64,000 bases of DNA from positions 1,426,001 to 1,490,000 of the forward strand of contig CP005973.1 in assembly GCA_000940995.1 (NCBI GenBank), in the 5' to 3' direction. The position numbers and the translations under genes were made by a program. Position 1 is the stretch's first letter; every line of letters starts with the position of its first letter. This document shows, piece after piece, positions 26,725 through 35,351 of the stretch. Under the pieces are notes generated by a model. It was not told the DNA's origin. It did not search any database and was given only the letters and a program-made list of their open reading frames with translations. The stretch comes from Photobacterium gaetbulicola Gung47 (GTDB lineage Bacteria > Pseudomonadota > Gammaproteobacteria > Enterobacterales > Vibrionaceae).

Positions 26725-27936
26725 TTAATACAGCGTTTCTAACTCTGAGATATCCTTTACATCTACTCGCTTGGCTTCCTGCCCAGCGTCAAATCGGATC
26801 ACGACCGGCACTTCGGACACAGAGAAACGGCTGGCAATGTTCTGGCTCTTGTAGGTATCGATGGTGACGACACGCTGCTCTGGATGATCTTTACAATTAA
26901 GCTCAAGCTGGTTGATCACATCCAAGCTTTCTTTGCTGAGCGGATTCCAAAAGGCCACCATTGCAGTGCCGCCAAACTCGGCTACAGACTTACGCCAGTT
27001 CTCTTCTTCTTCGATATAACGGTCGGCAGCAACAGCAGCCACGGCACCATCACCGGCAGCGGTAACGACCTGACGAAGGAACTTGTCGGTCACATCACCC
27101 ACGGCAAAAATACCGGGGACGCTGGTTTCCTGCTTGTCATTGGTAATAACGTAGCCTTGTGGTGTCAGCTCTATAAGCTCTTTGACAAAGTCGGTTTTTG
27201 GCACCGTACCGACGAACATGAACACCCCGTCGGCGGCTCGCTCGCTGATCTCGCCGCTTTTCAGGTTCTTCAGCTTCACGCCGTTGACCAACTCATCGCC
27301 GGTGATCTCTTCCACCACCGAGTTCCAAACAAACTCGATTTTGTCGTTAGCGAAAGCCTGCTCCTGGGCGGTACGGTCAGCATCCAAAATGCCCTGGTCA
27401 TGCAACACAATCATGGTGACTTTATTGACAAACTTGGTGAGGAAGACAGACTCTTCCACCGCAGTATTGCCAGAGCCAACCACCACCACATCCAACTCTT
27501 CATAGAAATCGGCATCGCAGGTGGCGCAGTAAGACACCCCTTTACCACGGAACTCAGACTCGCCTTTGATTCCAAGGATGCGCGGTGTTGCCCCTGTGGC
27601 AACAATAATGCTTTTTGTCTGGTAGGTTTCGCCTTTGTTGGTCATTAAGGTTTTAATAAAACCGTCTTCGGCGATTGAAATACCGGTTACCAAACCACGG
27701 ACGAATTCGACACCGAATTTATTGCAGTGCTCACGGAACATATCCATCAACTGTGGGCCGGTGGCTTCCAGAATACCCGGATAGTTTTCCATCTCACTGG
27801 TTGTTGCGGCCTGACCACCGGTATTCCTTTTATCCTCAATGATCAGGGTTTTCATTTTACCGCGAGCAGCATAGACACCAGCAGACATTCCACCAGCACC
27901 GCCACCGATAATAATGACATCGTAAAGTTCTGACAT
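26725..27936 (-). CDS. trxB: Thioredoxin reductase with an extra thioredoxin-like C-terminal domain
   Basis: 403 residues from ATG 27936 (a GTG at 27945 is possible). Residues 1-310 are an NADPH thioredoxin reductase: IIIGGGAGGMSAGVYAA for FAD, the CATC redox pair in SYCATCDADFYE, VVVGSGNTAVEE for NADPH and IFAVGDVTD. About 90 further residues form a thioredoxin-like module (TAMVAFWNPLSKESLDVINQLE, then FSVSEVPVVIRFDAGQE with the cis-proline) that lacks the CxxC, having NPLS instead. Standard TrxB ends near 315-320. First gene of the operon, reducing the adjacent thioredoxin. Confidence 0.92.
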   Translation of the reverse strand: MSELYDVIIIGGGAGGMSAGVYAARGKMKTLIIEDKRNTGGQAATTSEMENYPGILEATGPQLMDMFREHCNKFGVEFVRGLVTGISIAEDGFIKTLMTNKGETYQTKSIIVATGATPRILGIKGESEFRGKGVSYCATCDADFYEELDVVVVGSGNTAVEESVFLTKFVNKVTMIVLHDQGILDADRTAQEQAFANDKIEFVWNSVVEEITGDELVNGVKLKNLKSGEISERAADGVFMFVGTVPKTDFVKELIELTPQGYVITNDKQETSVPGIFAVGDVTDKFLRQVVTAAGDGAVAAVAADRYIEEEENWRKSVAEFGGTAMVAFWNPLSKESLDVINQLELNCKDHPEQRVVTIDTYKSQNIASRFSVSEVPVVIRFDAGQEAKRVDVKDISELETLY

Positions 27937-28848
27937 ATTTTTCACCGATTGCTATTTCACACCACACTCTGAATACTTAGCAGCATAAAGAGTGCATTTA
28001 GAACAAATCAGTTTTCGCAGACCTCTCATTTACATGAGAACCAAATATCAAGCCTCAATATCTATAGTTACCAAAAGGACTGCCGTATCTCTCTTGGGTA
28101 GATAATTCTTTTATAATTTAACTTTTACCCAGTGATTGCTTCTTATTCATAAAACTTATGGATGATTATAATTAGTAATGTCATATTTTTTGTGAGCAAA
28201 GCCCAATTCCAGTACAAAACTCTACATCTCGTATTATTATGATACCTAAGTCATATTAATGCTTATCAAGCCCTCCATTTTGTAAAGATCACCCAACCTA
28301 ACCGCTACAAAAAAGACACAAAACAGCTCCTATAGTGAATTATTACGTAAATATTCTACTTATAGTGAATTTATACTCACACAGGAAACAGATGTGATCA
28401 TAGTTCAACAATATTTTATAAATAGGTCAGATCATGCCGCTCTCGCTCTTTCATTAGAAAAACTTATCAAAGTGCGCAATAAAAGTATTGCATTCCCTTC
28501 CAGAGCAAAATAGATATTTTCAAATTAAATCGAACCCATCCTTTTCATCATCTTTCTATATAAAATGCGATTAACACAGTCTATTTTATTTATATTTACC
28601 ACCCCCTTCCACCGCCCTAAAAATAAGACTCCAACCAACCAAAACAGGGTTTTCACAACCATAGCCAAGCACTTTTCCGCCAGATACAAGAAAACACAAA
28701 CAAAAGAACTTTTAATTACATAATAGTCAATAAATTAGAATTAAAAACCATATAGTTTATACATGTAAGCAGATCAAACTCACATTAAAGCAAATATGCA
28801 GAATGATAGTCTTCACAGCGAAAACAATCGCCCTTTTGGAGATAAGCA
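27937..28848. other. Divergent promoter region of the reductase operon
   Basis: About 910 AT-rich bases between trxB and the aminopeptidase gene, which diverge. Seen: a short stem TCTCAT-TTAC-ATGAGA at 28024-28039, a direct repeat TATAGTGAATT at about 28332 and 28360, and one small reading frame (28394-28513). I looked for a glycine riboswitch and saw none. Both operons' promoters must lie here. Confidence 0.5.
28394..28513 (+). CDS. Possible small protein (39 residues) before the aminopeptidase
   Basis: Begins at GTG 28394, eight bases after an AGGAAACA ribosome-like stretch, and ends at TAG 28511. It reads MIIVQQYFINRSDHAALAL then SLEKLIKVRNKSIAFPSRAK. It resembles real protein more than noise but matches no family I know. 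It could be a leader peptide for the downstream peptidase unit; this is an inference. Chance remains possible. Confidence 0.35.
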   Translation: MIIVQQYFINRSDHAALALSLEKLIKVRNKSIAFPSRAK

Positions 28849-30246
28849 ATGGAAACGCTGCAATATACGAATGGTTGGTTAAATCTCGACAATACCCAAA
28901 TCAATGACATCAATCATTTCTGCGAAGACTACAAAGACTTCCTCAATAAAGGTAAAACCGAACGCCAATGCGTGAATGTCGCCATTGAGAAGGCCAAACA
29001 ATACGGCTTCCGCCCAATAGAAGACTACCAGCAGTTACAACCTGGCGACAAAGCCTACTTCGTCAACAGAAACAAAAATGTTGTATTGGCTATTATCGGC
29101 CAGCAACCAATTCAAGATGGGATCCGCTTTGTCGTTTCGCACATTGACTCACCACGCCTCGATCTAAAACCCAATCCAATGTACGAAAAAAATGAACTGG
29201 CCCTGATGCGTACCCACTATTACGGCGGTATCAAAAAGTACCAGTGGGCATCCCGTCCTCTTGCGTTGCATGGTGTGGTGGTGACGAAATCCGGCCGTCG
29301 TGTTGATATCACGATTGGTGAAGAGGAATCCGATCCTGTTTTCACTATCCCCGACCTGCTCCCCCACCTCGACCGCAAAGTTCAGCGTGACCGCAAGGCA
29401 GACGAAGTCCTCAAAGGTGAAGAGCTGCAGATTATTGTCGGCTCGGTTCCAATGGCTTTCGACGATGAGAAAGTCAAAGACAAGGTAAAACATCACGTAC
29501 TCACCAAGCTGTTCGAGAAATACGAGATCAGCGAGACCGATTTCATCTCTGCAGAACTGATGTTGGTTCCTGCAGGTAACGCCCGTGATGTCGGTATCGA
29601 TCAAGGCATGATCGGTGCTTACGGCCAGGACGATCGCATCTGTGCCTTCACCTCTCTGGAAGCGATTTTTGATATCCCTACCCCAGAGCAAACCGCAGTG
29701 TGCTTCTTGGTTGATAAAGAAGAGATCGGCTCATCCGGTGCGACCGGCCTGGAGTCTCGCTATCTGGAATACTTCGTGGGTGAACTGCTGATCCGCCAAG
29801 CTGGCAATACCTACAACGACCAATTGCTTCGCCGCTGCCTATGGCAATCCTATGCGCTGTCTTCCGACGTGAATGCCGGCCTTAACCCGCTGTTTGAGTC
29901 GGTCCACGATGCGCAGAATGCCTCTAAGTTGGGCTACGGACTGGTACTCACCAAGTACACCGGCCATGGTGGCAAAGTCGCTTCCAACGACGCCGATGCT
30001 GAATATGTCGCCGCGCTACGCCGTATCTTCGACGAACATGAAATCAGCTGGCAAACCGGCCTACTTGGCAAAGTGGATGAAGGGGGCGGCGGTACGGTTG
30101 CCAAGTACCTTGCCCACTACGGCATCAACACTATAGATGCCGGTGCTGCATTGCTTTCCATGCATTCGCCTTTCGAGTTGTCTTCCAAGTTTGACATTTT
30201 CGAACTGTACCGTGCTTACAAGACGTTCTACACCCAAGCCCTGTGA
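28849..30246 (+). CDS. M18-family aminopeptidase
   Basis: A 465-residue metallopeptidase that removes N-terminal residues from peptides in the cytosol. Metal and catalytic residues are visible: SHIDSPR, AYGQDDR (bridging Asp), VDKEEIGSSGATG (Glu-Glu), LSSDV and the C-terminal MHSPFEL histidine. The length is normal for the larger bacterial M18 members. A GGAGAT ribosome site precedes ATG 28849. A peptide symporter follows 28 bases later, so peptides may be imported and cleaved, releasing glycine for the reductase across the divergent promoter region. Confidence 0.92.
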   Translation: METLQYTNGWLNLDNTQINDINHFCEDYKDFLNKGKTERQCVNVAIEKAKQYGFRPIEDYQQLQPGDKAYFVNRNKNVVLAIIGQQPIQDGIRFVVSHIDSPRLDLKPNPMYEKNELALMRTHYYGGIKKYQWASRPLALHGVVVTKSGRRVDITIGEEESDPVFTIPDLLPHLDRKVQRDRKADEVLKGEELQIIVGSVPMAFDDEKVKDKVKHHVLTKLFEKYEISETDFISAELMLVPAGNARDVGIDQGMIGAYGQDDRICAFTSLEAIFDIPTPEQTAVCFLVDKEEIGSSGATGLESRYLEYFVGELLIRQAGNTYNDQLLRRCLWQSYALSSDVNAGLNPLFESVHDAQNASKLGYGLVLTKYTGHGGKVASNDADAEYVAALRRIFDEHEISWQTGLLGKVDEGGGGTVAKYLAHYGINTIDAGAALLSMHSPFELSSKFDIFELYRAYKTFYTQAL

Positions 30247-30274
30247 TAACGCTTAAGAAAATGGAATTCCGCAC

Positions 30275-31753
30275 ATGAAAAAGAAACATCCGATAACCTT
30301 CTATATCCTGTGTTCATGCCAGTTCTGGTGGGCGCTCTCTTTCTACAGCTTATGGGCGATCTTGCCGGTGTTCCTCGGTGAAGAACTCGGTATCGACCAG
30401 AAGACCTCGTTTGCCACCTTCGGCGCATTTGCCGCCCTCGGTGCAGCGATGCTGTTTGTCGGTGGCTGGCTGGCCGATAAGATCCTTGGGGCCAAACGTA
30501 CCTTGGTCTGGGGCTTCTTTTTCCAAGGTCTCGGTTATTTCATCATTGCCTACTCGGCGATCACTGCCCAGCCGCACTTCGTCTTCGTCGGTTTAGGTAC
30601 TGTCGCCGTTGGCCGTGGTATCGGTAGTGTTGCACCGCCAACCATCATAGCCTCAGCCTATGAGAAAAATGACCCTCGCCTGGACGGCGCCTATACCTTG
30701 TTTTACATGGTCAACAACATCGGCGCCTTTGTCGCCCAACTGGGCGCACCGATCATGGCTTACAGTATCGGTTGGACCTCAGCCTTTATCCTATCAGGGG
30801 TCGGTATGGCGGTTAACGTCATTACCTATTTGATGCTCAACAAGAAAATCACCAAGGCGACCGAAGCCGACAAGCATGCCATCCCATTCAAGACCAACAG
30901 CTTGTTCTTATCTGCGGCCTTGATTGCCGTAGCCCTAGCCAGCTACTTGCTCACCAACTTACCGTTAGCCCAGTTCGTCCTGGCCACGGCGGCTCTGGTC
31001 ATCCTGTTCCTGATCACCAAGGAAATGAAGAAAGAAGCCCCGATCAGCCGCAAGCGCATGATCGTCGGCTTGGTATTGATGGGACAGGCATTGGCCTTCT
31101 TCGTGTTGTATAACCAGATGCCGACCTCCTTGAACTTCTTCGCGATCAATAACGTTGAAGCAGAGATTTTTGGTTTTGCCATCAACCCAGTTTCTTACCA
31201 GTCATTCAACCCGCTGTGGATTATTTTCCTCAGCCCGGTACTGGCCCACATCTACACCACGCTGGGCGAGAAAGGCAAAGATCTGTCCATGCCGGGCAAG
31301 TTCGCTCTGGGGATGCTGGTCTGTGCTGCCGCCTTTGGTTTGGCTGGTTTCTCACAGTACTTCGGTGATGAAAACGGCATGCTCAACCCGTTCTGGATTG
31401 CCGCGCCGCACTTCTTGTTCGCCATCGGTGAGTTGTTAATTTCTGCCCTTGGTCTATCTGCCATCGCCAAACTGTTCCCGAGCCGGATCCGCGGTTTCAT
31501 CTATGGTGCATGGAACATGACGCTGGCACTGGCCTCGGTTGCGGGAGCCTGGGTGGCAGGTCTGTCTGCAACTGGCGAAGCAGAGATGACCCCGGTCGAA
31601 AGCCTGGTTTCTTATGGTAATTATTTCTATGCCTTGGCTATCGCGTCGACCCTTGTTGGCTTGGTTTGTGTCTACCTGGCACCGCGCCTCAACCGGCTTA
31701 TCGAAACCGACGTTAGCGAAGAAACTGAAGCGAAAGACGCGCAAACTGCGTAG
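30275..31753 (+). CDS. POT-family peptide:proton symporter (divergent)
   Basis: A 492-residue transporter with about 14 hydrophobic segments. The loop GGWLADKILGAKRTLVWG and the FYMVNNIGAFVAQLGAP signature of helix 5 are POT features. The usual first-helix ExxERFxYY motif is replaced by QFWWALSFYSLWA, so this is a divergent member, possibly with altered proton coupling or substrate. It would import di- or tripeptides for the aminopeptidase encoded just upstream (28 bases). A bidirectional terminator follows. Confidence 0.85.
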   Translation: MKKKHPITFYILCSCQFWWALSFYSLWAILPVFLGEELGIDQKTSFATFGAFAALGAAMLFVGGWLADKILGAKRTLVWGFFFQGLGYFIIAYSAITAQPHFVFVGLGTVAVGRGIGSVAPPTIIASAYEKNDPRLDGAYTLFYMVNNIGAFVAQLGAPIMAYSIGWTSAFILSGVGMAVNVITYLMLNKKITKATEADKHAIPFKTNSLFLSAALIAVALASYLLTNLPLAQFVLATAALVILFLITKEMKKEAPISRKRMIVGLVLMGQALAFFVLYNQMPTSLNFFAINNVEAEIFGFAINPVSYQSFNPLWIIFLSPVLAHIYTTLGEKGKDLSMPGKFALGMLVCAAAFGLAGFSQYFGDENGMLNPFWIAAPHFLFAIGELLISALGLSAIAKLFPSRIRGFIYGAWNMTLALASVAGAWVAGLSATGEAEMTPVESLVSYGNYFYALAIASTLVGLVCVYLAPRLNRLIETDVSEETEAKDAQTA

Positions 31754-31799
31754 TCTTTTCAACGCGTTCCACAATAAACAATTCAGTATGGTTATATGA

Positions 31800-31826
31800 A
31801 AAAGCGAGGGCTCTCCCCTCGCTTTT
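31800..31826. terminator. Bidirectional terminator
   Basis: Stem AAAAGCGAGGG / CCCTCGCTTTT with a 5-base loop, between the peptide symporter and the convergent PTS IIC gene. Confidence 0.85.
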
Positions 31827-31858
31827 CTCTGGTTCAACGCAGATTCTATAAGTTGCCC

Positions 31859-33115
31859 TTAGCGGACAATCAGACCTAGCAAGATACCGACGATACCAAA
31901 GTCAGCATCACTGAAGGTAGTATTGGCAAAGCCAAGGTCACCCAGTACCGGCAGCAAGAATACCGGTAGGAAGGTAATCAATAGGCCTTGGGCAAACGCA
32001 CCCAGCATTGCACCCCGGCGGCCACCGGTTGCGTTGCCGAATACCCCTGCAGCAGCGCCAACGAAGAAGTGCGGTACCACCCCCGGGATAATGACTGTCA
32101 GCCCCATGATGTAGAGCAGGAACATACCGAACAGGCCGGCAGTGAAGCTGGATAGGAAGCCAACCAAAACCGCGTTTGGTGCATATGGGAACACCACCGG
32201 GCAATCAAGCGCAGGTTTGGCATTAGGTACCAGCTTGTCAGAGATCCCTTTGAATGCCGGTACGATTTCAGCGATAACCATACGCACACCCTGAAGGATA
32301 ACGTAAACACCGGCTGCAAATGTGATTGACTGCATCAGCGAGAACATGAACCAGTGCTTGCCACCACTCACTTCACGGACAAAATCACCACCAGCAAACA
32401 AACAGGTGATCAAGAAGATGATACTCATGGTGAAGGAGATCGCCACCGGCGTATCACGCAAGAACAACAAGCTCTTTGGCACATCCATATCTTCGGTAGA
32501 GTGCTCTTTGTTACCAAATTTGCTACCGATGAAACCCGCCAGCACATACGACATGGTGGAAAAATGACCAATGGCCACATCATCAGAGCCTGTCACCTGC
32601 TTCATGTACTTATGGGCAATGGCTGGGAATAGCACCATCACAAAACCAACAACCAGCGAGCCAAGAACAATCAGCGGCACACCACTCATGCCACTCGACG
32701 ACAGAATCGCAGCCACCATCATCGACATGAACAGGGTGTGGTGGCCGGTCAGGAAGATAAATTTCCAAGGCGTGAAACGGGCGATCAGGATATTCACCAG
32801 CATGGCGAAGAACATGATCATCGCCATCTCTTTGCCGAAGGCTTCCTGAGCAATCGACACAATGGCTTCGTTATTAGGTACTACCCCGGAAATACCGAAT
32901 GCTTCAGTGAAGATGGCAGAGAAATCGCCCAGAGAGGTGACAACCAATCCCGCACCGGCCCCCAGGATCACAAAACCCATAATGGTCTTGACCGTACCCT
33001 TGATACACTCGGTCACTGGTTTTTGCTGGGCAATCAGACCGATAAGCGCTATCAGACCGACCAGGACGGCTGGCTCGGCCAGCACGTCGTTCATTAAAAA
33101 GCGAAAGAATTCCAT
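31859..33115 (-). CDS. PTS permease IIC, ascorbate (UlaA/SgaT) type
   Basis: A 418-residue membrane protein with about ten helices. Family features: FLMNDVLAEPAVLVGLIAL at the start, TGHHTLFMSM, and the long FPYAPNAVLVGFLSSF segment. IIC moves the sugar while it is phosphorylated by IIB. It is the last gene of a IIA-IIB-IIC unit. No sugar-catabolic genes accompany it here, so ascorbate itself is not proven; related permeases carry other sugars. Confidence 0.88.
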   Translation of the reverse strand: MEFFRFLMNDVLAEPAVLVGLIALIGLIAQQKPVTECIKGTVKTIMGFVILGAGAGLVVTSLGDFSAIFTEAFGISGVVPNNEAIVSIAQEAFGKEMAMIMFFAMLVNILIARFTPWKFIFLTGHHTLFMSMMVAAILSSSGMSGVPLIVLGSLVVGFVMVLFPAIAHKYMKQVTGSDDVAIGHFSTMSYVLAGFIGSKFGNKEHSTEDMDVPKSLLFLRDTPVAISFTMSIIFLITCLFAGGDFVREVSGGKHWFMFSLMQSITFAAGVYVILQGVRMVIAEIVPAFKGISDKLVPNAKPALDCPVVFPYAPNAVLVGFLSSFTAGLFGMFLLYIMGLTVIIPGVVPHFFVGAAAGVFGNATGGRRGAMLGAFAQGLLITFLPVFLLPVLGDLGFANTTFSDADFGIVGILLGLIVR

Positions 33116-33124
33116 AGTGGCCTC

Positions 33125-33412
33125 TTATAGTGCGCCAAGCTCTTGTAGGGCTGCAGAAAGACGGTCTTTCATCGCGTTTTTATCTACCATGTTGTCCAGA
33201 GCAACGATTTTTCCGCCGATACCCTGAGCGACCAGCTGCTCAGCAATATCATTAGTACCGATAAAGATATCGCTTTCGGTGCCTTTCGCCGACCCCAAAT
33301 CAATATGGTCTACATTTGCCGCTACACCCAAGTCTTTCACGATGCCCTTGATGCTCATTTCCATCATCAGAGAAGTGCCTAGACCGTGACCACATACAAC
33401 CATGATTTTCAT
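33125..33412 (-). CDS. PTS IIB component (UlaB type)
   Basis: A 95-residue phosphocarrier. The phosphorylated cysteine is Cys7 in VCGHGLGTS, in the standard lactose/ascorbate-type IIB loop. It receives phosphate from IIA and passes it to the sugar at IIC. It lies 9 bases upstream of the IIC gene. Confidence 0.92.
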   Translation of the reverse strand: MKIMVVCGHGLGTSLMMEMSIKGIVKDLGVAANVDHIDLGSAKGTESDIFIGTNDIAEQLVAQGIGGKIVALDNMVDKNAMKDRLSAALQELGAL

Positions 33413-33493
33413 AATATTCTACCTTTCTACTACTTTAAGCGTTATTAGTGTGCGAACAATTCGCCGTTGTTTGTTTGGCAAAAGCCATTTGAA

Positions 33494-33937
33494 TTAATAG
33501 GTTTCGATGATGCGGCGAATAGCGGCAACATCTTGCGCGGCACAGATTTGCGCCACATGTTCTTCGTTCATAAAGAGCTCTGCGAGCTGGGCAATCGCAT
33601 CGACGTGGCTGTTGCTATCGGTCGCAGCCAGTGTCACCAACATTTTCACCGGATCATTTTCATCGGCATCGAAGTTCACACCGTTGCGGATCACTGTCAG
33701 CCCCAGCGCCAGGCGGTTTACACCGTTTTCGGGGCGAGCGTGCGGCATTGCGATCCCTGGACCGATGACGTAATAAGGCCCCATTTCTTGGTGTGACTTG
33801 AAAATTGCCTCAACGTAGCTTGGTTCGATAGCACCATTGTCAATCAGCGGTTGGCAAGCCAACTCAATCGCCTGTTGCCAGTTTTCAGCCGAATCATGAA
33901 GGCTAATTACATCTTGGGTAAGCAGTTCTTTCAGCAT
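33494..33937 (-). CDS. PTS IIA component (UlaC/mannitol type)
   Basis: A 147-residue protein from ATG 33937. The phosphorylated histidine is in GIAMPHARPENGVNR, with AATDSNSHVDAIAQLAELF following, the PTS-EIIA type-2 fold. It takes phosphate from HPr. The open frame continues to 34087, but the family start MLKELLTQDVISLHD fixes 33937. First gene of the IIA-IIB-IIC operon, with operators and a divergent regulator upstream. Confidence 0.9.
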   Translation of the reverse strand: MLKELLTQDVISLHDSAENWQQAIELACQPLIDNGAIEPSYVEAIFKSHQEMGPYYVIGPGIAMPHARPENGVNRLALGLTVIRNGVNFDADENDPVKMLVTLAATDSNSHVDAIAQLAELFMNEEHVAQICAAQDVAAIRRIIETY

Positions 33938-34005
33938 CGCTCTTCTCGTTTCTTCAATGGGTAACTTGTGTCGTTGGGGCCACTTTAACGATCGGACTGG
34001 ATAAA

Positions 34006-34027
34006 TAAAGCGATCAAAATCACATTT
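34006..34027 (-). promoter_or_regulatory. Candidate CRP site upstream of the PTS operon
   Basis: On the minus strand AAATGTGATTTTGATCGCTTTA, in two halves AAATGTGAT and ATCGCTTTA. The left half is a perfect CRP half-site; the right half matches only partly. It sits immediately beside the LacI-type operators, in the position expected for catabolite activation of the IIA gene. Confidence 0.45.
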
Positions 34028-34073
34028 GGTAGCGCTATCTGATAGCGCTACCAAAATTTGTGATAGCGCTACC
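34028..34073. promoter_or_regulatory. Three LacI-family operators
   Basis: Three copies of the near-palindrome GGTAGCGCTATC (or its complement) at 34028-34039, 34041-34052 and 34062-34073, each with a central AGCGCT. The first two form a larger palindrome. They lie between the PTS operon and the divergent LacI-family gene and so probably bind that regulator. Confidence 0.75.
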
Positions 34074-34190
34074 ATTTTTAATCTCACAGAGCTGGCAAAC
34101 CAATTGGAACCTTGGTATCAACAAGGTTAAAATGCATGTTTCACAATAACGCAATCAGGATGTTAAAATTAAGCATCTGATTTTTAAATG

Positions 34191-34232
34191 AAAATAGCAT
34201 TGCTAACCAACTTGAATTAGCAATGCTATTTT
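34191..34232. repeat. Perfect 16-bp inverted repeat upstream of the LacI gene
   Basis: AAAATAGCATTGCTAA and its exact complement TTAGCAATGCTATTTT, separated by 10 bases, ending 18 bases before the regulator's start codon. It could act as a terminator/attenuator (followed only by TTTT) or as an operator. It differs in sequence from the three AGCGCT operators. Confidence 0.7.
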
Positions 34233-34250
34233 ATGATGTAGGGAGATTCG

Positions 34251-35291
34251 ATGGCTGAGCCTCGAAAACGTCGCAGCACAGGTCGTGCAACACTCGCGGA
34301 TGTTGCCAAACTCGCAGGTGTGGGCTCGATGACAGTATCACGGGCACTGCGTACCCCAGAGCAGGTTTCTGACAAACTGCGCGAAAAAATCCAACAAGCC
34401 GTCGATGAGCTTGGCTATATTCCCAACAAAGCCGCCGGCGCGCTCGCTTCAGGCCAGAGCGATACGATCGCCATGCTTATTCCGTCGATGACGGAGAGTG
34501 CCTGCGGCCAATTCACTGGGCCGTTTCAATCCCACCTGGCTAAGCGTAATTACCAACTGCAAATTAGCTATACCGGCGGTGTGTTAGAGCAAGAAGAGAA
34601 AATCCTCACCAACATTCTGGCCAGTAGCCCAGCGGCTATCGTACTGTTTGGCAGTGAGCGTTCGGCAAAAGGACGGAAGTTACTCGAAGCCTGTAATATC
34701 CCCGTACTCGAAGTCAATGAAATCACCCCGTTGGCCATAGATCTCAATGTCGGTGTCGATCATTACCAAGCGGCAAAAGTCTTGACCCAGCAGCTAATCG
34801 CCCAAGGATTCAAGAACATTGGCTTTATCGGTGGCCATGGTGACCAGGCGATCCTCAACAAGCAGCTCAGAGGCTGGCAGGCAGCGATGCTCGAAGGCTA
34901 CTTGACCCCAGATCATTTCCTGACCTCCCACGGGCAAGCCAGCATCGAGTTAGGTGCAGAGGGGCTCGCAAAGTTGCTACTGCGAGAGCGGGAGCTAGAT
35001 GCATTGATCTGTACCCATGAAAACATTGCCATGGGTGCACTGTTCGAGTGCCAACGCCGGGTGATTAAAGTACCGACATCGATGGCGATAACCTGCCTTG
35101 ATGGGGCTGACTATTGCCAGCAAAGTTACCCTGGTATCACGGCTATTCACGTCGATTATCCAGACATGGCGATCAAGGCATCTGAGCTGCTGGTTGAGAA
35201 AATTGAGGATAGCGACACACCTGCGGGCTCGGCTGGCAGTGTCAACATCGGTTTTCAGCTGCTGAGCCGTGCGAGCAGCTATACCGGCTAA
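34251..35291 (+). CDS. LacI-family (GntR-like) repressor of the PTS operon
   Basis: A 346-residue regulator with an N-terminal helix-turn-helix ATLADVAKLAGVGSMTVSRAL (residues about 13-33) and a periplasmic-binding-type effector domain (IAMLIPS...GFIGGHGDQ...ITCLDGADY). It most resembles the gluconate-repressor branch in its extended basic N-terminus RKRRSTGR. Divergent from the IIA gene, with operators between, it is the obvious regulator of that operon. GGGAG precedes the ATG. Confidence 0.9.
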   Translation: MAEPRKRRSTGRATLADVAKLAGVGSMTVSRALRTPEQVSDKLREKIQQAVDELGYIPNKAAGALASGQSDTIAMLIPSMTESACGQFTGPFQSHLAKRNYQLQISYTGGVLEQEEKILTNILASSPAAIVLFGSERSAKGRKLLEACNIPVLEVNEITPLAIDLNVGVDHYQAAKVLTQQLIAQGFKNIGFIGGHGDQAILNKQLRGWQAAMLEGYLTPDHFLTSHGQASIELGAEGLAKLLLRERELDALICTHENIAMGALFECQRRVIKVPTSMAITCLDGADYCQQSYPGITAIHVDYPDMAIKASELLVEKIEDSDTPAGSAGSVNIGFQLLSRASSYTG

Positions 35292-35351
35292 CACCTATCA
35301 ATCCACTGACCGAAGGCATACAGGGCTGAATACCATCAGCCCTGGCTCTGA

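Noticed and set aside
26884..27648. 254-codon plus-strand frame opposite trxB
   Set aside because: Antisense shadow of a well-supported gene; no family features or ribosome site.
27937..28394. Glycine riboswitch upstream of the reductase operon
   Set aside because: I searched both strands by eye for the tandem glycine-aptamer core and saw none.
28381..28400. Sequence resembling the lac operon leader (ACACAGGAAACAG) near the aminopeptidase
   Set aside because: The resemblance is just a shared ribosome-site motif; no lac genes or vector sequence surround it.
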